From: Candidatus Puniceispirillum sp.
Lineage (GTDB): Bacteria; Pseudomonadota; Alphaproteobacteria; Puniceispirillales; Puniceispirillaceae
NCBI GenBank assembly: GCA_028382965.1
Contig: JAOEUK010000006.1
Coordinates: 79,527 to 139,093, forward strand
Length of the DNA: 59,567 nt
Reading direction: 5' to 3'
Within the stretch, counting starts at the first letter, position 1. Each line of letters begins with the position of its first letter. Of the stretch, positions 18,016 to 26,256 are shown piece by piece. Both the position numbers and the translations under genes were made by a program. A model generated the notes under the pieces. It did no database searches and had not been told where the DNA came from. It saw only the letters and a program-made list of their open reading frames with translations.

Positions 18016-18990
18016 ATGCGCTACGCAATGGCAGCTGCCAAACCAGGGGGGGCTGAAGTCCTTCGAAAAATTGTACTTGGCGATTTGGCGCCGGGCAATG
18101 ACGAGGCGCTAATCCGGCATGAGGCGATTGGTATTAATTTCCTTGATATTTATATCCGTAACGGGGCATATCCATGGGCAGTTGAGAGCGACCTAATACT
18201 AGGGTCTGAAGGCGCTGGTATCGTTGAAGCTGTTGGTAAGGACGTTCATGGGCTAGCTGTGGGTGATCGCGTTGGCTACACGCTTGCCAACGGAGCCTAT
18301 GCGACACACCGCTTAATTGACGCGGCATACGTGGTCAAATTACCAGATAATATAAGCAGTGATTTAGCCGCGTCTATTATGCTTAAGGGCTTGACCGTAG
18401 CTTACCTTATTCATGATAGCTTCGCCGTTAAGCCAGGTGACACGGTGCTATTTCATGCAGCAGCAGGCGGTGTTGGTCTGATAGCGGGCCAGTGGCTAAA
18501 GGCAATTGGGGCAAACACCATTGGTACGGCTGGTGGTGCTGAAAAATGTGCTCTAGCCATGGCAAATGGATATGATCATGTGATCGATTACACCAGCGTT
18601 GATTTTGACGCTGAAGTGATGCGTTTGACCAATGGAAATGGCGTTGATGTGGCGTATGACTCAGTTGGCAAGGACACGATGGCACGGACCCTCACTGCAA
18701 CGAAACGACACGGTACAATTATCGCTTTTGGCCAGTCATCAGGGCCATACGTGGATTTTAAAATTACAGATCTTGCCAAAGGGTCCTATTATCTCAGCCG
18801 TCCTACTTTATTTCATTTTGTTGGAGAGCGGTCATGGTTAGACGCGGCTTCGGTAAAATTATTTAAAGTGGTTTCGGATGGGACTGTAGACGTATCGATT
18901 AATCAATGTTTTCCACTTGAAGATGTTGCTAAGGCGCACGAGGCATTGACTGGCCGTGCCACCACGGGCTGCACAATTTTGACGCCATAG
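18016..18990 (+). CDS. qor: NADPH:quinone oxidoreductase (zeta-crystallin family)
   Basis: A zinc-free medium-chain dehydrogenase/reductase of 324 residues. It reduces quinones or enones with NADPH, usually by one electron, in the cytoplasm. The family pattern is clear: an N-terminal GroES-like domain with NFLDIYIRNGAYP near residue 40, GSEGAGIVEAVGKDVHGLAVGDRVGY, and the Rossmann nucleotide-binding motif HAAAGGVGLIAGQWLK near residue 150. The YDSVGKDTMARTL and the RPTLFHFVGER region further point to quinone reductases. The zinc ligands of alcohol dehydrogenases are missing, as expected. AAGGAG is positioned well before the ATG, and a strong hairpin terminator follows the stop, so it is a single-gene unit. 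Confidence 0.92.
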   Translation: MRYAMAAAKPGGAEVLRKIVLGDLAPGNDEALIRHEAIGINFLDIYIRNGAYPWAVESDLILGSEGAGIVEAVGKDVHGLAVGDRVGYTLANGAYATHRLIDAAYVVKLPDNISSDLAASIMLKGLTVAYLIHDSFAVKPGDTVLFHAAAGGVGLIAGQWLKAIGANTIGTAGGAEKCALAMANGYDHVIDYTSVDFDAEVMRLTNGNGVDVAYDSVGKDTMARTLTATKRHGTIIAFGQSSGPYVDFKITDLAKGSYYLSRPTLFHFVGERSWLDAASVKLFKVVSDGTVDVSINQCFPLEDVAKAHEALTGRATTGCTILTP

Positions 18991-19016
18991 AAGCTAAGAA
19001 TTAGAATTAAGATATA

Positions 19017-19043
19017 AGAAAGACCGCTAATAGCGGTCTTTCT
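19017..19043 (+). terminator. Rho-independent terminator after qor
   Basis: A 13-base inverted repeat (AGAAAGACCGCTA and its complement TAGCGGTCTTTCT) with a minimal centre forms a long stem that ends in a T-rich stretch. It also serves the convergent xsc gene, which ends about 32 bases later. The symmetric A/T flanks suggest bidirectional use. Confidence 0.8.
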
Positions 19044-19074
19044 CTGTTAGCGTAAAGCATCAAAGTTGACTTAA

Positions 19075-20853
19075 TTAGGCGCTTTGCTGTGGCCTCATAT
19101 CGCTGAGGCTAATGCCTGCAACTGATACTGGCTTTTTCATTGCATCACGGCGGAAGGGCTCACCAAGCTCTTGATTTAGCATCACTTCAATAAAGGTGGT
19201 TATGCCGTCCTTCATCTGGGCGTCAACTGCTTTTGCCAGCGCATCGCGAAGGTCATCCATGGAATAGACTGCTACACCTTCAACGCCGCACGCTTTTGCA
19301 ATATTAGCGTAAGATACCTGCTCATCAAGTTCGGTGCCAACAAAATTATCTTCGAACCATAATGTTGTATTGCGCTTTTCTGCGCCCCACTGGTAATTGC
19401 GGAAAATCACCATGGTTATGGCGGGCCATTCTTCACGACCAATGGCTGACATTTCATTCATGGAAATACCAAAGGCACCATCGCCAGCAAACCCAATAAC
19501 TGGCAAATCAGTCCGACCAATTTTTGCTCCCATAATTGATGGCAAACCATATCCGCAGGGTCCAAATAGACCTGGTGCAAGATATTTCCGTCCTTCTTCA
19601 AATGTTGGGTAAGCGTTGCCAATTGCGCAGTTGTTTCCGATGTCAGAGGAAATGATAGCATTTTCTGGAAGGGCGGACTGAATTGCACGCCAAGCCATGC
19701 GAGGTGACATTTTTGCCGGCTCACGGTTTCGTGCACGCTCGTTCCAAGTCGTGCCTGGATCATCATCCTCATGGTCAAGCGAGGTTAGTTCCTGTGCCCA
19801 GGCAGATTTGGTTTTAGCCACCAATTCTTTGCGGATGTTGCGGCCACTATCACCTGCAGTACTTGAAAGTTTTTCAAGAATACTTGTTGCAACTTTCTTT
19901 GCGTCACCGACAATGCCAATGCTAACCTTTTTTGTCAGGCCGATGCGATCCGGGTTGATGTCAACTTGAATAATTTTTGCATCTTTTGGCCAATAATCAA
20001 TGCCATAGCCGGGCAAAGTTGAAAATGGGTTTAGACGGGAGCCTAGAGCCAAAACAACATCGGCCTTAGCAATCAGTTCCATGCCGGCTTTTGATCCGTT
20101 GTAGCCAAGGGGGCCAGCAAATAATGGGTGTGATCCAGGAAACGCGTCATTGTGCTGATAGCCACAACAAACTGGAGAATCAAGGCGCTCAGCAAGCTTT
20201 ATTGAGGCTTCGATTGCGCCGCCAATAACAACGCCAGCACCGTTTAAGAGGACGGGGAATTCTGCCTTCGATAACAAATCAGCGGCTTTGGCGATGGCGT
20301 CTTCACCACCTGATGGACGCTCAAACTCAACAATAGCTGGAAGCTCAATATCTATTACTTGTGTCCAGAAATCGCGTGGAATATTAACCTGCGCTGGCGC
20401 TGAAGCACGTTTTGCCTGTAATATCACGCGATTTAAGGTTTCAGCAATTCGTGACGGATCACGAACTTCTTCCTGATAGGCAACCATGTCCTCAAAAAGT
20501 GCCATTTGTTCAACTTCCTGAAAGCCACCCTGACCGAGTGTTTTGTTAGCTGCTTGAGGAGTTACCAGCAATAATGGCGTGTGATTCCAGTAAGCTGTTT
20601 TTACCGGCGTTACAAAATTGGTAATTCCAGGACCGTTCTGAGCTACCATCATGGACATTTTGCCTGTAGCACGAGTAAAGCCGTCTGCCATCATGCCTGC
20701 ATTACATTCATGGGCAGCGTCCCAGAAGGTGATGCCAGCCTGAGGAAAGAGGTCGGATATGGGCATCATTGCAGAGCCAATAATACCAAAAGCGTTTTCA
20801 ATGCCATGCATTTGCAAGACTTTTACAAATGCTTCTTCAGTTGTCATTTTCAT
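19075..20853 (-). CDS. xsc: Sulfoacetaldehyde acetyltransferase
   Basis: Xsc is the thiamine-diphosphate enzyme that turns sulfoacetaldehyde and phosphate into acetyl phosphate and sulfite, the desulfonation step of taurine, isethionate and related C2 sulfonates. The 592-residue protein starts MKMTTEEAFVKVLQ and has IGSAMMPISDLFP, HECNAGMMADGF (catalytic Glu), NGPGITNFVTPVKTAYWNHTPLL, and the TPP-binding GFAGDGAFGISMNEM near residue 460. The motifs NGPGITNFVT and AYWNHTPLL separate it from acetolactate synthases. AAGGTGAG precedes the ATG. Neither phosphate acetyltransferase nor a sulfoacetaldehyde-producing enzyme is next to it. It diverges from the tauD-like gene by 381 bases. Confidence 0.95.
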   Translation of the reverse strand: MKMTTEEAFVKVLQMHGIENAFGIIGSAMMPISDLFPQAGITFWDAAHECNAGMMADGFTRATGKMSMMVAQNGPGITNFVTPVKTAYWNHTPLLLVTPQAANKTLGQGGFQEVEQMALFEDMVAYQEEVRDPSRIAETLNRVILQAKRASAPAQVNIPRDFWTQVIDIELPAIVEFERPSGGEDAIAKAADLLSKAEFPVLLNGAGVVIGGAIEASIKLAERLDSPVCCGYQHNDAFPGSHPLFAGPLGYNGSKAGMELIAKADVVLALGSRLNPFSTLPGYGIDYWPKDAKIIQVDINPDRIGLTKKVSIGIVGDAKKVATSILEKLSSTAGDSGRNIRKELVAKTKSAWAQELTSLDHEDDDPGTTWNERARNREPAKMSPRMAWRAIQSALPENAIISSDIGNNCAIGNAYPTFEEGRKYLAPGLFGPCGYGLPSIMGAKIGRTDLPVIGFAGDGAFGISMNEMSAIGREEWPAITMVIFRNYQWGAEKRNTTLWFEDNFVGTELDEQVSYANIAKACGVEGVAVYSMDDLRDALAKAVDAQMKDGITTFIEVMLNQELGEPFRRDAMKKPVSVAGISLSDMRPQQSA

Positions 20854-21234
20854 GAGTTCTCACCTTGTATTTTGGTAAAAGTTGGTGTTATTAAAATTCT
20901 TTTTTCATAGCGTTTAAACCGTCTAACTTAAACTTTACGGTTGCCAAATCAGTGGAAATTTCTTTCAAGCCCAATTTAAAGAGTTTGTCCGCAAACAATA
21001 ATTTGATTTTGTACTATTATTTTTGCATGTTGCCAAGTACACATTGGTGCCAGTTTTGGTTAAAATTATTCACAGTAGATCTGTTTTACTTTTTCAAAAT
21101 TCTGGTTGAAGCTGATACCAGCTATTCAAACGCTTATCAATTTTACCAAAGAACCAGATTTTTAACGTATAAGGCATAATGGATAAACGTTAATTAATAG
21201 TTTTTTTGATGTGAAATAGACACATGAGGTTGGA
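20854..21234. other. Divergent intergenic region between xsc and the tauD-like gene
   Basis: No gene is seen in these 381 AT-rich bases. Two promoters must fire outward. Candidate signals are weak: two TTGCCAA copies (20941 and 21041 area) and an AACGT/ACGTT dyad flanking a CATAAT element near 21165-21190. No regulator gene lies nearby, so the sulfonate sensor is elsewhere. Confidence 0.5.
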
Positions 21235-22059
21235 ATGAAAATAACAGCATTAGCTCCAGCAATGGGAGCTGAGGTGCATGGCATTGATTTAAGTGCGTCC
21301 CTTGATCATGGTTTAATTGCAGATTTGCGTTCAATTTGGCTCGAACATCAGATGATTGTAATTAGAGGCCAAGACTTGACGCCAGCAGCGCAATTAGCTT
21401 TTGCTAAAGCAATTGGTGAACCGGATATCTATCCATTTTTGACTGGCATCGATGGTTTCCCGATGATCACAGAAGTGCTGAAAAAGGAAGACGAAAAAAT
21501 TAATTTTGGTGGAATTTGGCACTCAGACACAACTTATCAAAAGCGCCCACCAATGGCGACGTTACTCTACGCAAAGCAACTGCCTTCCCTTGGTGGAGAT
21601 ACTTTATTCGCTAATCAATATAAAGCTTATGAACAATTATCTGAGGCACTGCGTGTATTGCTGGATGGGCTTTGGGCAATAAATTCTGCAAGTAAGAAGA
21701 GGGTAGCGTCCACTCGCAGTGACAGGGTAAAAGACTCAGGCAGCGGCGTTAACCCGGATGATTTGGCTGGGATACATCCAGTTGTGCGAACACACCCTGA
21801 GACAAATCGAAAAGCTCTATATGTTAATGCAGCCCACACCATCGCGTTTGATGGTTGGACTGAAGAGGAAAGCCGGGGGCTTCTAGACTACCTTTTTGCA
21901 CACCAAATTTTGCCAGAATTTCAGTGTCGCCTCCAATGGCAAGTTGGTGATGTGGCATTTTGGGATAATCGCTGCGTCCAACATTATCCGCTAAATGATT
22001 ATCACGGGCACCGCCGACTGCTGCACCGAATCACTTTGAAAGGGGATGTGCCACAATAG
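21235..22059 (+). CDS. TauD/TfdA-family Fe(II)/2-oxoglutarate dioxygenase
   Basis: This 274-residue protein belongs to the taurine-dioxygenase family. Iron ligands are visible: His96 and Asp98 in WHSDTTYQ, and the distal His250 in QHYPLNDYHG, with the 2-oxoglutarate arginine in the following HRRLLHRITLKGD. GGDTLFANQYKAYEQL and HPVVRTHPETNRKALYVN are typical TauD blocks. TauD releases sulfite from taurine, leaving aminoacetaldehyde. The stretch before the HxD motif reads NFGGIWHSD, unlike the NDNWHTD of E. coli TauD, so the sulfonate-contacting Asn is not conserved and the substrate may differ. GAGG precedes the ATG. The neighbouring xsc supports a sulfonate role. Confidence 0.83.
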   Translation: MKITALAPAMGAEVHGIDLSASLDHGLIADLRSIWLEHQMIVIRGQDLTPAAQLAFAKAIGEPDIYPFLTGIDGFPMITEVLKKEDEKINFGGIWHSDTTYQKRPPMATLLYAKQLPSLGGDTLFANQYKAYEQLSEALRVLLDGLWAINSASKKRVASTRSDRVKDSGSGVNPDDLAGIHPVVRTHPETNRKALYVNAAHTIAFDGWTEEESRGLLDYLFAHQILPEFQCRLQWQVGDVAFWDNRCVQHYPLNDYHGHRRLLHRITLKGDVPQ

Positions 22060-22243
22060 ACGCACACTGTTTTTTTGTAATTAGAATGCACAAGTGTTTT
22101 GTGCCCTTTATGTCTGAAAAAGAAACAGTTTGGTTCTTATTTGGAAATTTTTTACTTTAATGCTGGATTCTTGCTTGGCGACTTATTAAGAAGTGTTTAA
22201 CGTATTTAACAATAACGCTGTTCAATTCTGGGAGGAATTAAGA

Positions 22244-23473
22244 ATGTTCAAAAAGTATTCGATAGCCGCAGGCGCTGTCCTCGCTGTTGGTCTCGCTGGC
22301 ATAGCCGCACCTGCTGTGGCAAAAGTGGAGGGCGACACAATTATTTTGGGGTCGGCAATCTCGTTGTCTGGCAAGTACTCAACTAACGGTCTTCACACGC
22401 AGCGCGGCTATGATTTTGCTGTTGACCGCATCAATGAAAAGGGCGGCGTTAAAGTTGGTGGCAAAAGCTACAAGCTGAAAGTTAAGTATTATGATGATGA
22501 GTCCACACCAGCTCGCGCAACACAGCTGGCTGAGCGTTTGATTCAACAGGATGGCATTGAGTTCATGCTTGGCCCATATGGTACCGGCCTAACTAAGGCG
22601 GTTGCCCCTGTGACTGAAAAATTTGGTGTGCCAATGGTTGAGGCTGAAGGCGCTTCGCGGTCGTTGTTTACTCAAGGCTACAAATACATGTTTGCTGTGC
22701 TCTCAACTTCTGAGTATTACTTAGCTCCTGTGCTGGATATTATTGCAGCAAAAGCTAAGGCAGAAGGTAAAGATCCATCAAAAATGCGAATTGGCATGGC
22801 TTTTGAAAATGACGGTTTCTCACTTGATGTTCGTGCTGGTGTAGTTGACACGGCTAAGAAGCTCGGCATGAAAATTGTTATTGATGATAAATTACCAGCT
22901 GATTTGTCTGACATGTCAGCAACGCTAACTAAGTTCAAAGCACTTAAGCCGGACATTCTTTTGGTTTCTGGTCATTCAAAAGGCGCTGCCACTGCAGCTC
23001 GTCAAGTTGAAGAAATGAGAATACAAGCTCCTGTGATTGCGATAACTCATTGTGAAGCTGCTAAAGTACATGAAAAATTCCCTAAGTTTGCTAATGGAGT
23101 GATGTGTCCAACACAGTGGTTGTCGAACTTGCCAAAGAAAGACTCATATTTTGGTTCAGCAGCTGACTGGAATCGTGATTTCAAGAAAATTCACACTAGC
23201 TATACAGAAGTGCCGTATCAAACAGCTCAGGCATCTGCTGCTGTTTTAGTGTTCAAAGATGCTTTTGAGCGTGCAAATACCTTCGATCAGAAAAAGGTCC
23301 GTGACGCTTTAGCAGCAACTGATATGGAAACTTTTTATGGAGACATCAGATTTGCACCTGAAGGTAACAATATTGCAAAACCAATGTTTTATCGTCAAAT
23401 CACTGCTGATGGGATGTATACGCCAATTATTACGCAGGCAGATATGACATTTCCTCGTAAGGCTAATTACTAA
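22244..23473 (+). CDS. Liv-type ABC transporter substrate-binding protein
   Basis: A periplasmic binding protein (409 residues) of the branched-chain amino-acid/amide (HAAT, LivJ-like) family. The start at 22244 has GGGAGGA ahead and gives a signal peptide, MFKKYSIAAGAVLAVG with an APAVA cleavage site. The mature protein begins with ILGSAISLSGKYSTNG, followed by GYDFAVDRINEKGG and YDDESTPARATQLAERLI, all typical for this fold. Nearby permeases and ATPases complete the importer. Ligand is not readable; leucine-type amino acids and aromatic amides are common, but the position beside xsc and a TauD-like gene allows a sulfonate or betaine. The in-frame extension back to 22193 is not needed. Confidence 0.9.
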   Translation: MFKKYSIAAGAVLAVGLAGIAAPAVAKVEGDTIILGSAISLSGKYSTNGLHTQRGYDFAVDRINEKGGVKVGGKSYKLKVKYYDDESTPARATQLAERLIQQDGIEFMLGPYGTGLTKAVAPVTEKFGVPMVEAEGASRSLFTQGYKYMFAVLSTSEYYLAPVLDIIAAKAKAEGKDPSKMRIGMAFENDGFSLDVRAGVVDTAKKLGMKIVIDDKLPADLSDMSATLTKFKALKPDILLVSGHSKGAATAARQVEEMRIQAPVIAITHCEAAKVHEKFPKFANGVMCPTQWLSNLPKKDSYFGSAADWNRDFKKIHTSYTEVPYQTAQASAAVLVFKDAFERANTFDQKKVRDALAATDMETFYGDIRFAPEGNNIAKPMFYRQITADGMYTPIITQADMTFPRKANY

Positions 23474-23492
23474 TCTATACAATGAACTTTGT

Positions 23493-23514
23493 AGGAAGCC
23501 TGAGAGGGCTTCCT
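23493..23514 (+). terminator. Intercistronic hairpin after the binding-protein gene
   Basis: AGGAAGCC and GGCTTCCT form a perfect 8-base stem with a 6-base loop, followed by a weak T-rich tract. Such hairpins after binding-protein genes often act as partial terminators or 3' stabilisers, giving more binding protein than permease. The permease gene follows 45 bases later. Confidence 0.6.
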
Positions 23515-23559
23515 ATTCCTTTTGCAGTTCATTTTTATAAAGTCCGAACTGGAGGATAA

Positions 23560-24465
23560 ATGTTAGACAATCTTCAATTGCTGTTTGTATATGCGCCCAT
23601 AATGAATGTTCAGATGATTTTAGATGGCATTTTTGTAGGTGCAGTTTTTGCACTTATAGCCTATGGATTAGCGCTTGTATGGGGTGTGATGAACGTAAAG
23701 AATATCTGTCAAGGTGATATGGTCATCATGGGAGGGTATATTGCCTTTACGCTATATCAGCTTGGTGTTCATCCTATTTTTGCTATCCCTATTGTGGCAG
23801 CGGTCATGTTTATTTATGGCTGGATAATTTACGTTATGATCATCAGACGTGTGATTGACAATGATATGTTCGTCTCTCTTCTTGCAACATTTGGCCTTTC
23901 ACTTTTAATGACGCAGGTTATGAACCTTATCTACGGACCAGAGGTTCAAACGATTGATTCGCATTTTCCAATAGCCATGATGTTTGATGATTTTGTAACC
24001 ATTCCTATGGTCAAAATTGTTTCACTAGCTCTGGCAATGTTATTGGCAGCAGCTGTTGTGATATTTATGAAAAAATCACGCATGGGCCAGGCTATTCGAG
24101 CTACGGCGCAAGATGCTCGTGCCGCCAGAGTTTTGGGTATTAATACTGATAATATTTTTGCATTTACCTATTCGCTAAATGCTGCAATTTGCGGTGTAGC
24201 TGGTGTTTTGGTTTCAATGATCTGGGTTCTGCAGCCATTCTATGGCATTATTTATACACTTCGCACATTTGCTATTGTGACAGCAGCGGGTCTTGGTAAT
24301 TTGCCGGGTGTCATAAGCATGAGCTTTGTTCTTGGCTGGGTCGAACAGTATGCAGGCATTGTAGCTGGTGCAGAGTGGCAAGTTGCGGCTTCAGTCTTAA
24401 TGTTGCTCGCTGTTCTTATGTGGAGGCAAGTTCAAATGCGGCGTCAGCGGCAGGTGGTACGGTAA
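23560..24465 (+). CDS. Liv-type ABC permease (LivH-like)
   Basis: The 301-residue membrane protein has about eight hydrophobic segments and the LivH hallmarks: GAVFALIAYGLALVWGVMNV with NICQGDMVIMGGYIAF near residue 50, RRVIDNDMFVSLLATFGLSLL, and the conserved cytoplasmic loop MGQAIRATAQDARAARVLGIN, the site that contacts the ATPase. It forms half of the transmembrane pore with the next gene. GGAGG lies before ATG 23560. Its stop overlaps the next start (TAATG), so expression is coupled. The transported substrate follows the binding protein and is not known. Confidence 0.92.
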   Translation: MLDNLQLLFVYAPIMNVQMILDGIFVGAVFALIAYGLALVWGVMNVKNICQGDMVIMGGYIAFTLYQLGVHPIFAIPIVAAVMFIYGWIIYVMIIRRVIDNDMFVSLLATFGLSLLMTQVMNLIYGPEVQTIDSHFPIAMMFDDFVTIPMVKIVSLALAMLLAAAVVIFMKKSRMGQAIRATAQDARAARVLGINTDNIFAFTYSLNAAICGVAGVLVSMIWVLQPFYGIIYTLRTFAIVTAAGLGNLPGVISMSFVLGWVEQYAGIVAGAEWQVAASVLMLLAVLMWRQVQMRRQRQVVR

Positions 24466-25508
24466 TGACTAGAAATCAAATTCTACTTTATCTTGTGATT
24501 GCAGTGTCTGGAGTTTTGGGGCCAATAATGTTTCCCAATTATACTCAGCAGATGGCAGTTATGTGGGTTATGGTCATAATGGCCTCGACTTGGGATATTA
24601 CCGGCGGCCAAATGGGATATAATTCGCTTGGCAACATAACTTTTTTTGGTGTTGGCATGTATGTGTCTGCAGTTATTCAAGTTTCAATGTTTTATGATAT
24701 TTCCCTCTATACCGCGTCTTATGGTGCGATAAAGCCAGTATTTACTGACCAGCAATACTTTGTCGGCTTGTTCGCAGGTATTTTAGCTGCTGGGGTTTCC
24801 TGTGTGATTTTAGCACGGCTGCTTGGCATGGTAGTGTTTGGCCTTCGAGGCCCTTACTTTGCTATTGGCACACTTGGTGTAGCAATTGCAGCGGGCCAAA
24901 TAGCTGGAACAATGGACACCATCGGCGGTGGTGCCGGTATTTCAATGCCATTTTTCCCTTGGGATATTCAACTTCGATCTGCTTTTTTCTACATAATTTG
25001 CTTTACGCTAGCTGTAGCATCTCATTTCACCATTCGTTGGCTATTTTCAACACAGTTTGGTTTGGCTGCAAATGCAATTCGAGATGATGAAGACAAAGCT
25101 GAGGCAATGGGAATACCGACCCAAAAATATAAGCAGTTTGGTTGGGGTATTGCAGCGTTTTATATGGGCTGTATTGGCGCAGTGTTTGGCAATATGGTTG
25201 GTTATATAGAGCCAGTTGAGGTTGCTTTCCCAGCACCCACTTTTGGTATTTTTATGGTAGCTATGGCTCTTTTAGGAGGCAAGGGAACGTTGTGGGGACC
25301 TGTATTGGGTGCTGTTCTTTTCCATGTAGTTAAAGAAACCACTTGGACTTATCTTCTAGGCTGGCAGTGGGTTGCTCTTGGCTTCATTTTGATAGTCAAT
25401 ATTGTATATTTCCAACAAGGTATTATGGGATGGTTGCAAACCAAATACCCTGAGAAATTTGGAATTATTGTAGATCAGTCAAATGTACAAGCGAAAGAGG
25501 AAGCTTAA
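24465..25508 (+). CDS. Liv-type ABC permease (LivM-like)
   Basis: This 347-residue permease pairs with the LivH-like subunit. It shows STWDITGGQMGYNSLGNITFFGVGMY near residue 35, LGMVVFGLRGPYFAIGTLGVAIAAGQ, and the ATPase-contact loop NAIRDDEDKAEAMGIPTQKYK near residue 205, the standard LivM signature. The frame continues upstream into livH (to 24375), but the ATG at 24465 overlaps the livH stop and matches the family N-terminus. The C-terminal tail of about 25 charged residues is unremarkable. About nine membrane segments are predicted. Ends one base before the LivG-like ATG. Confidence 0.92.
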   Translation: MTRNQILLYLVIAVSGVLGPIMFPNYTQQMAVMWVMVIMASTWDITGGQMGYNSLGNITFFGVGMYVSAVIQVSMFYDISLYTASYGAIKPVFTDQQYFVGLFAGILAAGVSCVILARLLGMVVFGLRGPYFAIGTLGVAIAAGQIAGTMDTIGGGAGISMPFFPWDIQLRSAFFYIICFTLAVASHFTIRWLFSTQFGLAANAIRDDEDKAEAMGIPTQKYKQFGWGIAAFYMGCIGAVFGNMVGYIEPVEVAFPAPTFGIFMVAMALLGGKGTLWGPVLGAVLFHVVKETTWTYLLGWQWVALGFILIVNIVYFQQGIMGWLQTKYPEKFGIIVDQSNVQAKEEA

Positions 25509-25509
25509 G

Positions 25510-26256
25510 ATGGCCGATCCAATCATTAAAGTTAATGACGTCTCTAAATCATATGGTGGTGTGAAGGCCAACATAGACATTTCTATGACGGTTGAGCGTG
25601 GTTCCATTACCGGAATTATAGGCCCAAACGGATGTGGCAAGACAACATTGTTTAATTCAATTGTTGGCTACCATCCAATTGATAGTGGTTCAATTCAATT
25701 TGATAATACTGAAATATCAAAGCTTAGGGTTGGCGATATTGCTCGCATGGGAATGCTGCGGACTTTTCAGCAAACCCGTATATATGGGAAAATGGACTGT
25801 GTTGATAATATGCAAATTTCAGTATCTCAGCGAGAAGGTTCAAAGAATGCAATGTTTGCTTCCCGCAAAGGCGAAATTCGTTCACGAGCTGAACACTTAC
25901 TTGAATTTGTGGGGCTTTACTCGAAACGGAACTTAATTTCTGGCGACCTGTCTTTTGGCCAACAAAAACTTTTGGAATTTGCTATGGCGCTTATGAATGA
26001 GCCAAAAGTCCTGCTTCTTGACGAGCCTACTGCAGGTATTAACCCAACTTTAATCAACGGTTTGATAGACCGGTTGCGTCGTGCAAATGAAGAGCTTGGA
26101 ATTACACTTTGCGTTATTGAACATAATATGCGGGTGATTATGAATCTGGCTTCACATATCTATTGTCTTTCAAATGGCAAGATGCTGGCAAGCGGAAAAC
26201 CTGAATCATTGCAGAATGACCCACGTGTTATTGATGCGTATCTTGGAGGCCATTGA
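25510..26256 (+). CDS. Liv-type ABC transporter ATP-binding protein (LivG-like)
   Basis: A 248-residue ABC ATPase. Walker A is GPNGCGKTTL near residue 38; the Q-loop is FQQTRIYGKMD, the signature reads LSFGQQKLLEFAMAL in the LivG manner, and Walker B is KVLLLDEPTAGINP, with the switch histidine in CVIEHNMRVIM. The extended insert before the signature is typical of LivG as opposed to LivF. The start is ATG 25510, with GAGGAAG upstream; the upstream in-frame ATG at 25483 lies in livM. The stop TGA overlaps the next ATG by one base. Confidence 0.93.
   Translation: MADPIIKVNDVSKSYGGVKANIDISMTVERGSITGIIGPNGCGKTTLFNSIVGYHPIDSGSIQFDNTEISKLRVGDIARMGMLRTFQQTRIYGKMDCVDNMQISVSQREGSKNAMFASRKGEIRSRAEHLLEFVGLYSKRNLISGDLSFGQQKLLEFAMALMNEPKVLLLDEPTAGINPTLINGLIDRLRRANEELGITLCVIEHNMRVIMNLASHIYCLSNGKMLASGKPESLQNDPRVIDAYLGGH

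Noticed and set aside
19075-20853. Acetolactate synthase or similar TPP enzyme
   Set aside because: The NGPGITNFVT and AYWNHTPLL blocks and the sulfonate neighbours fit Xsc better.
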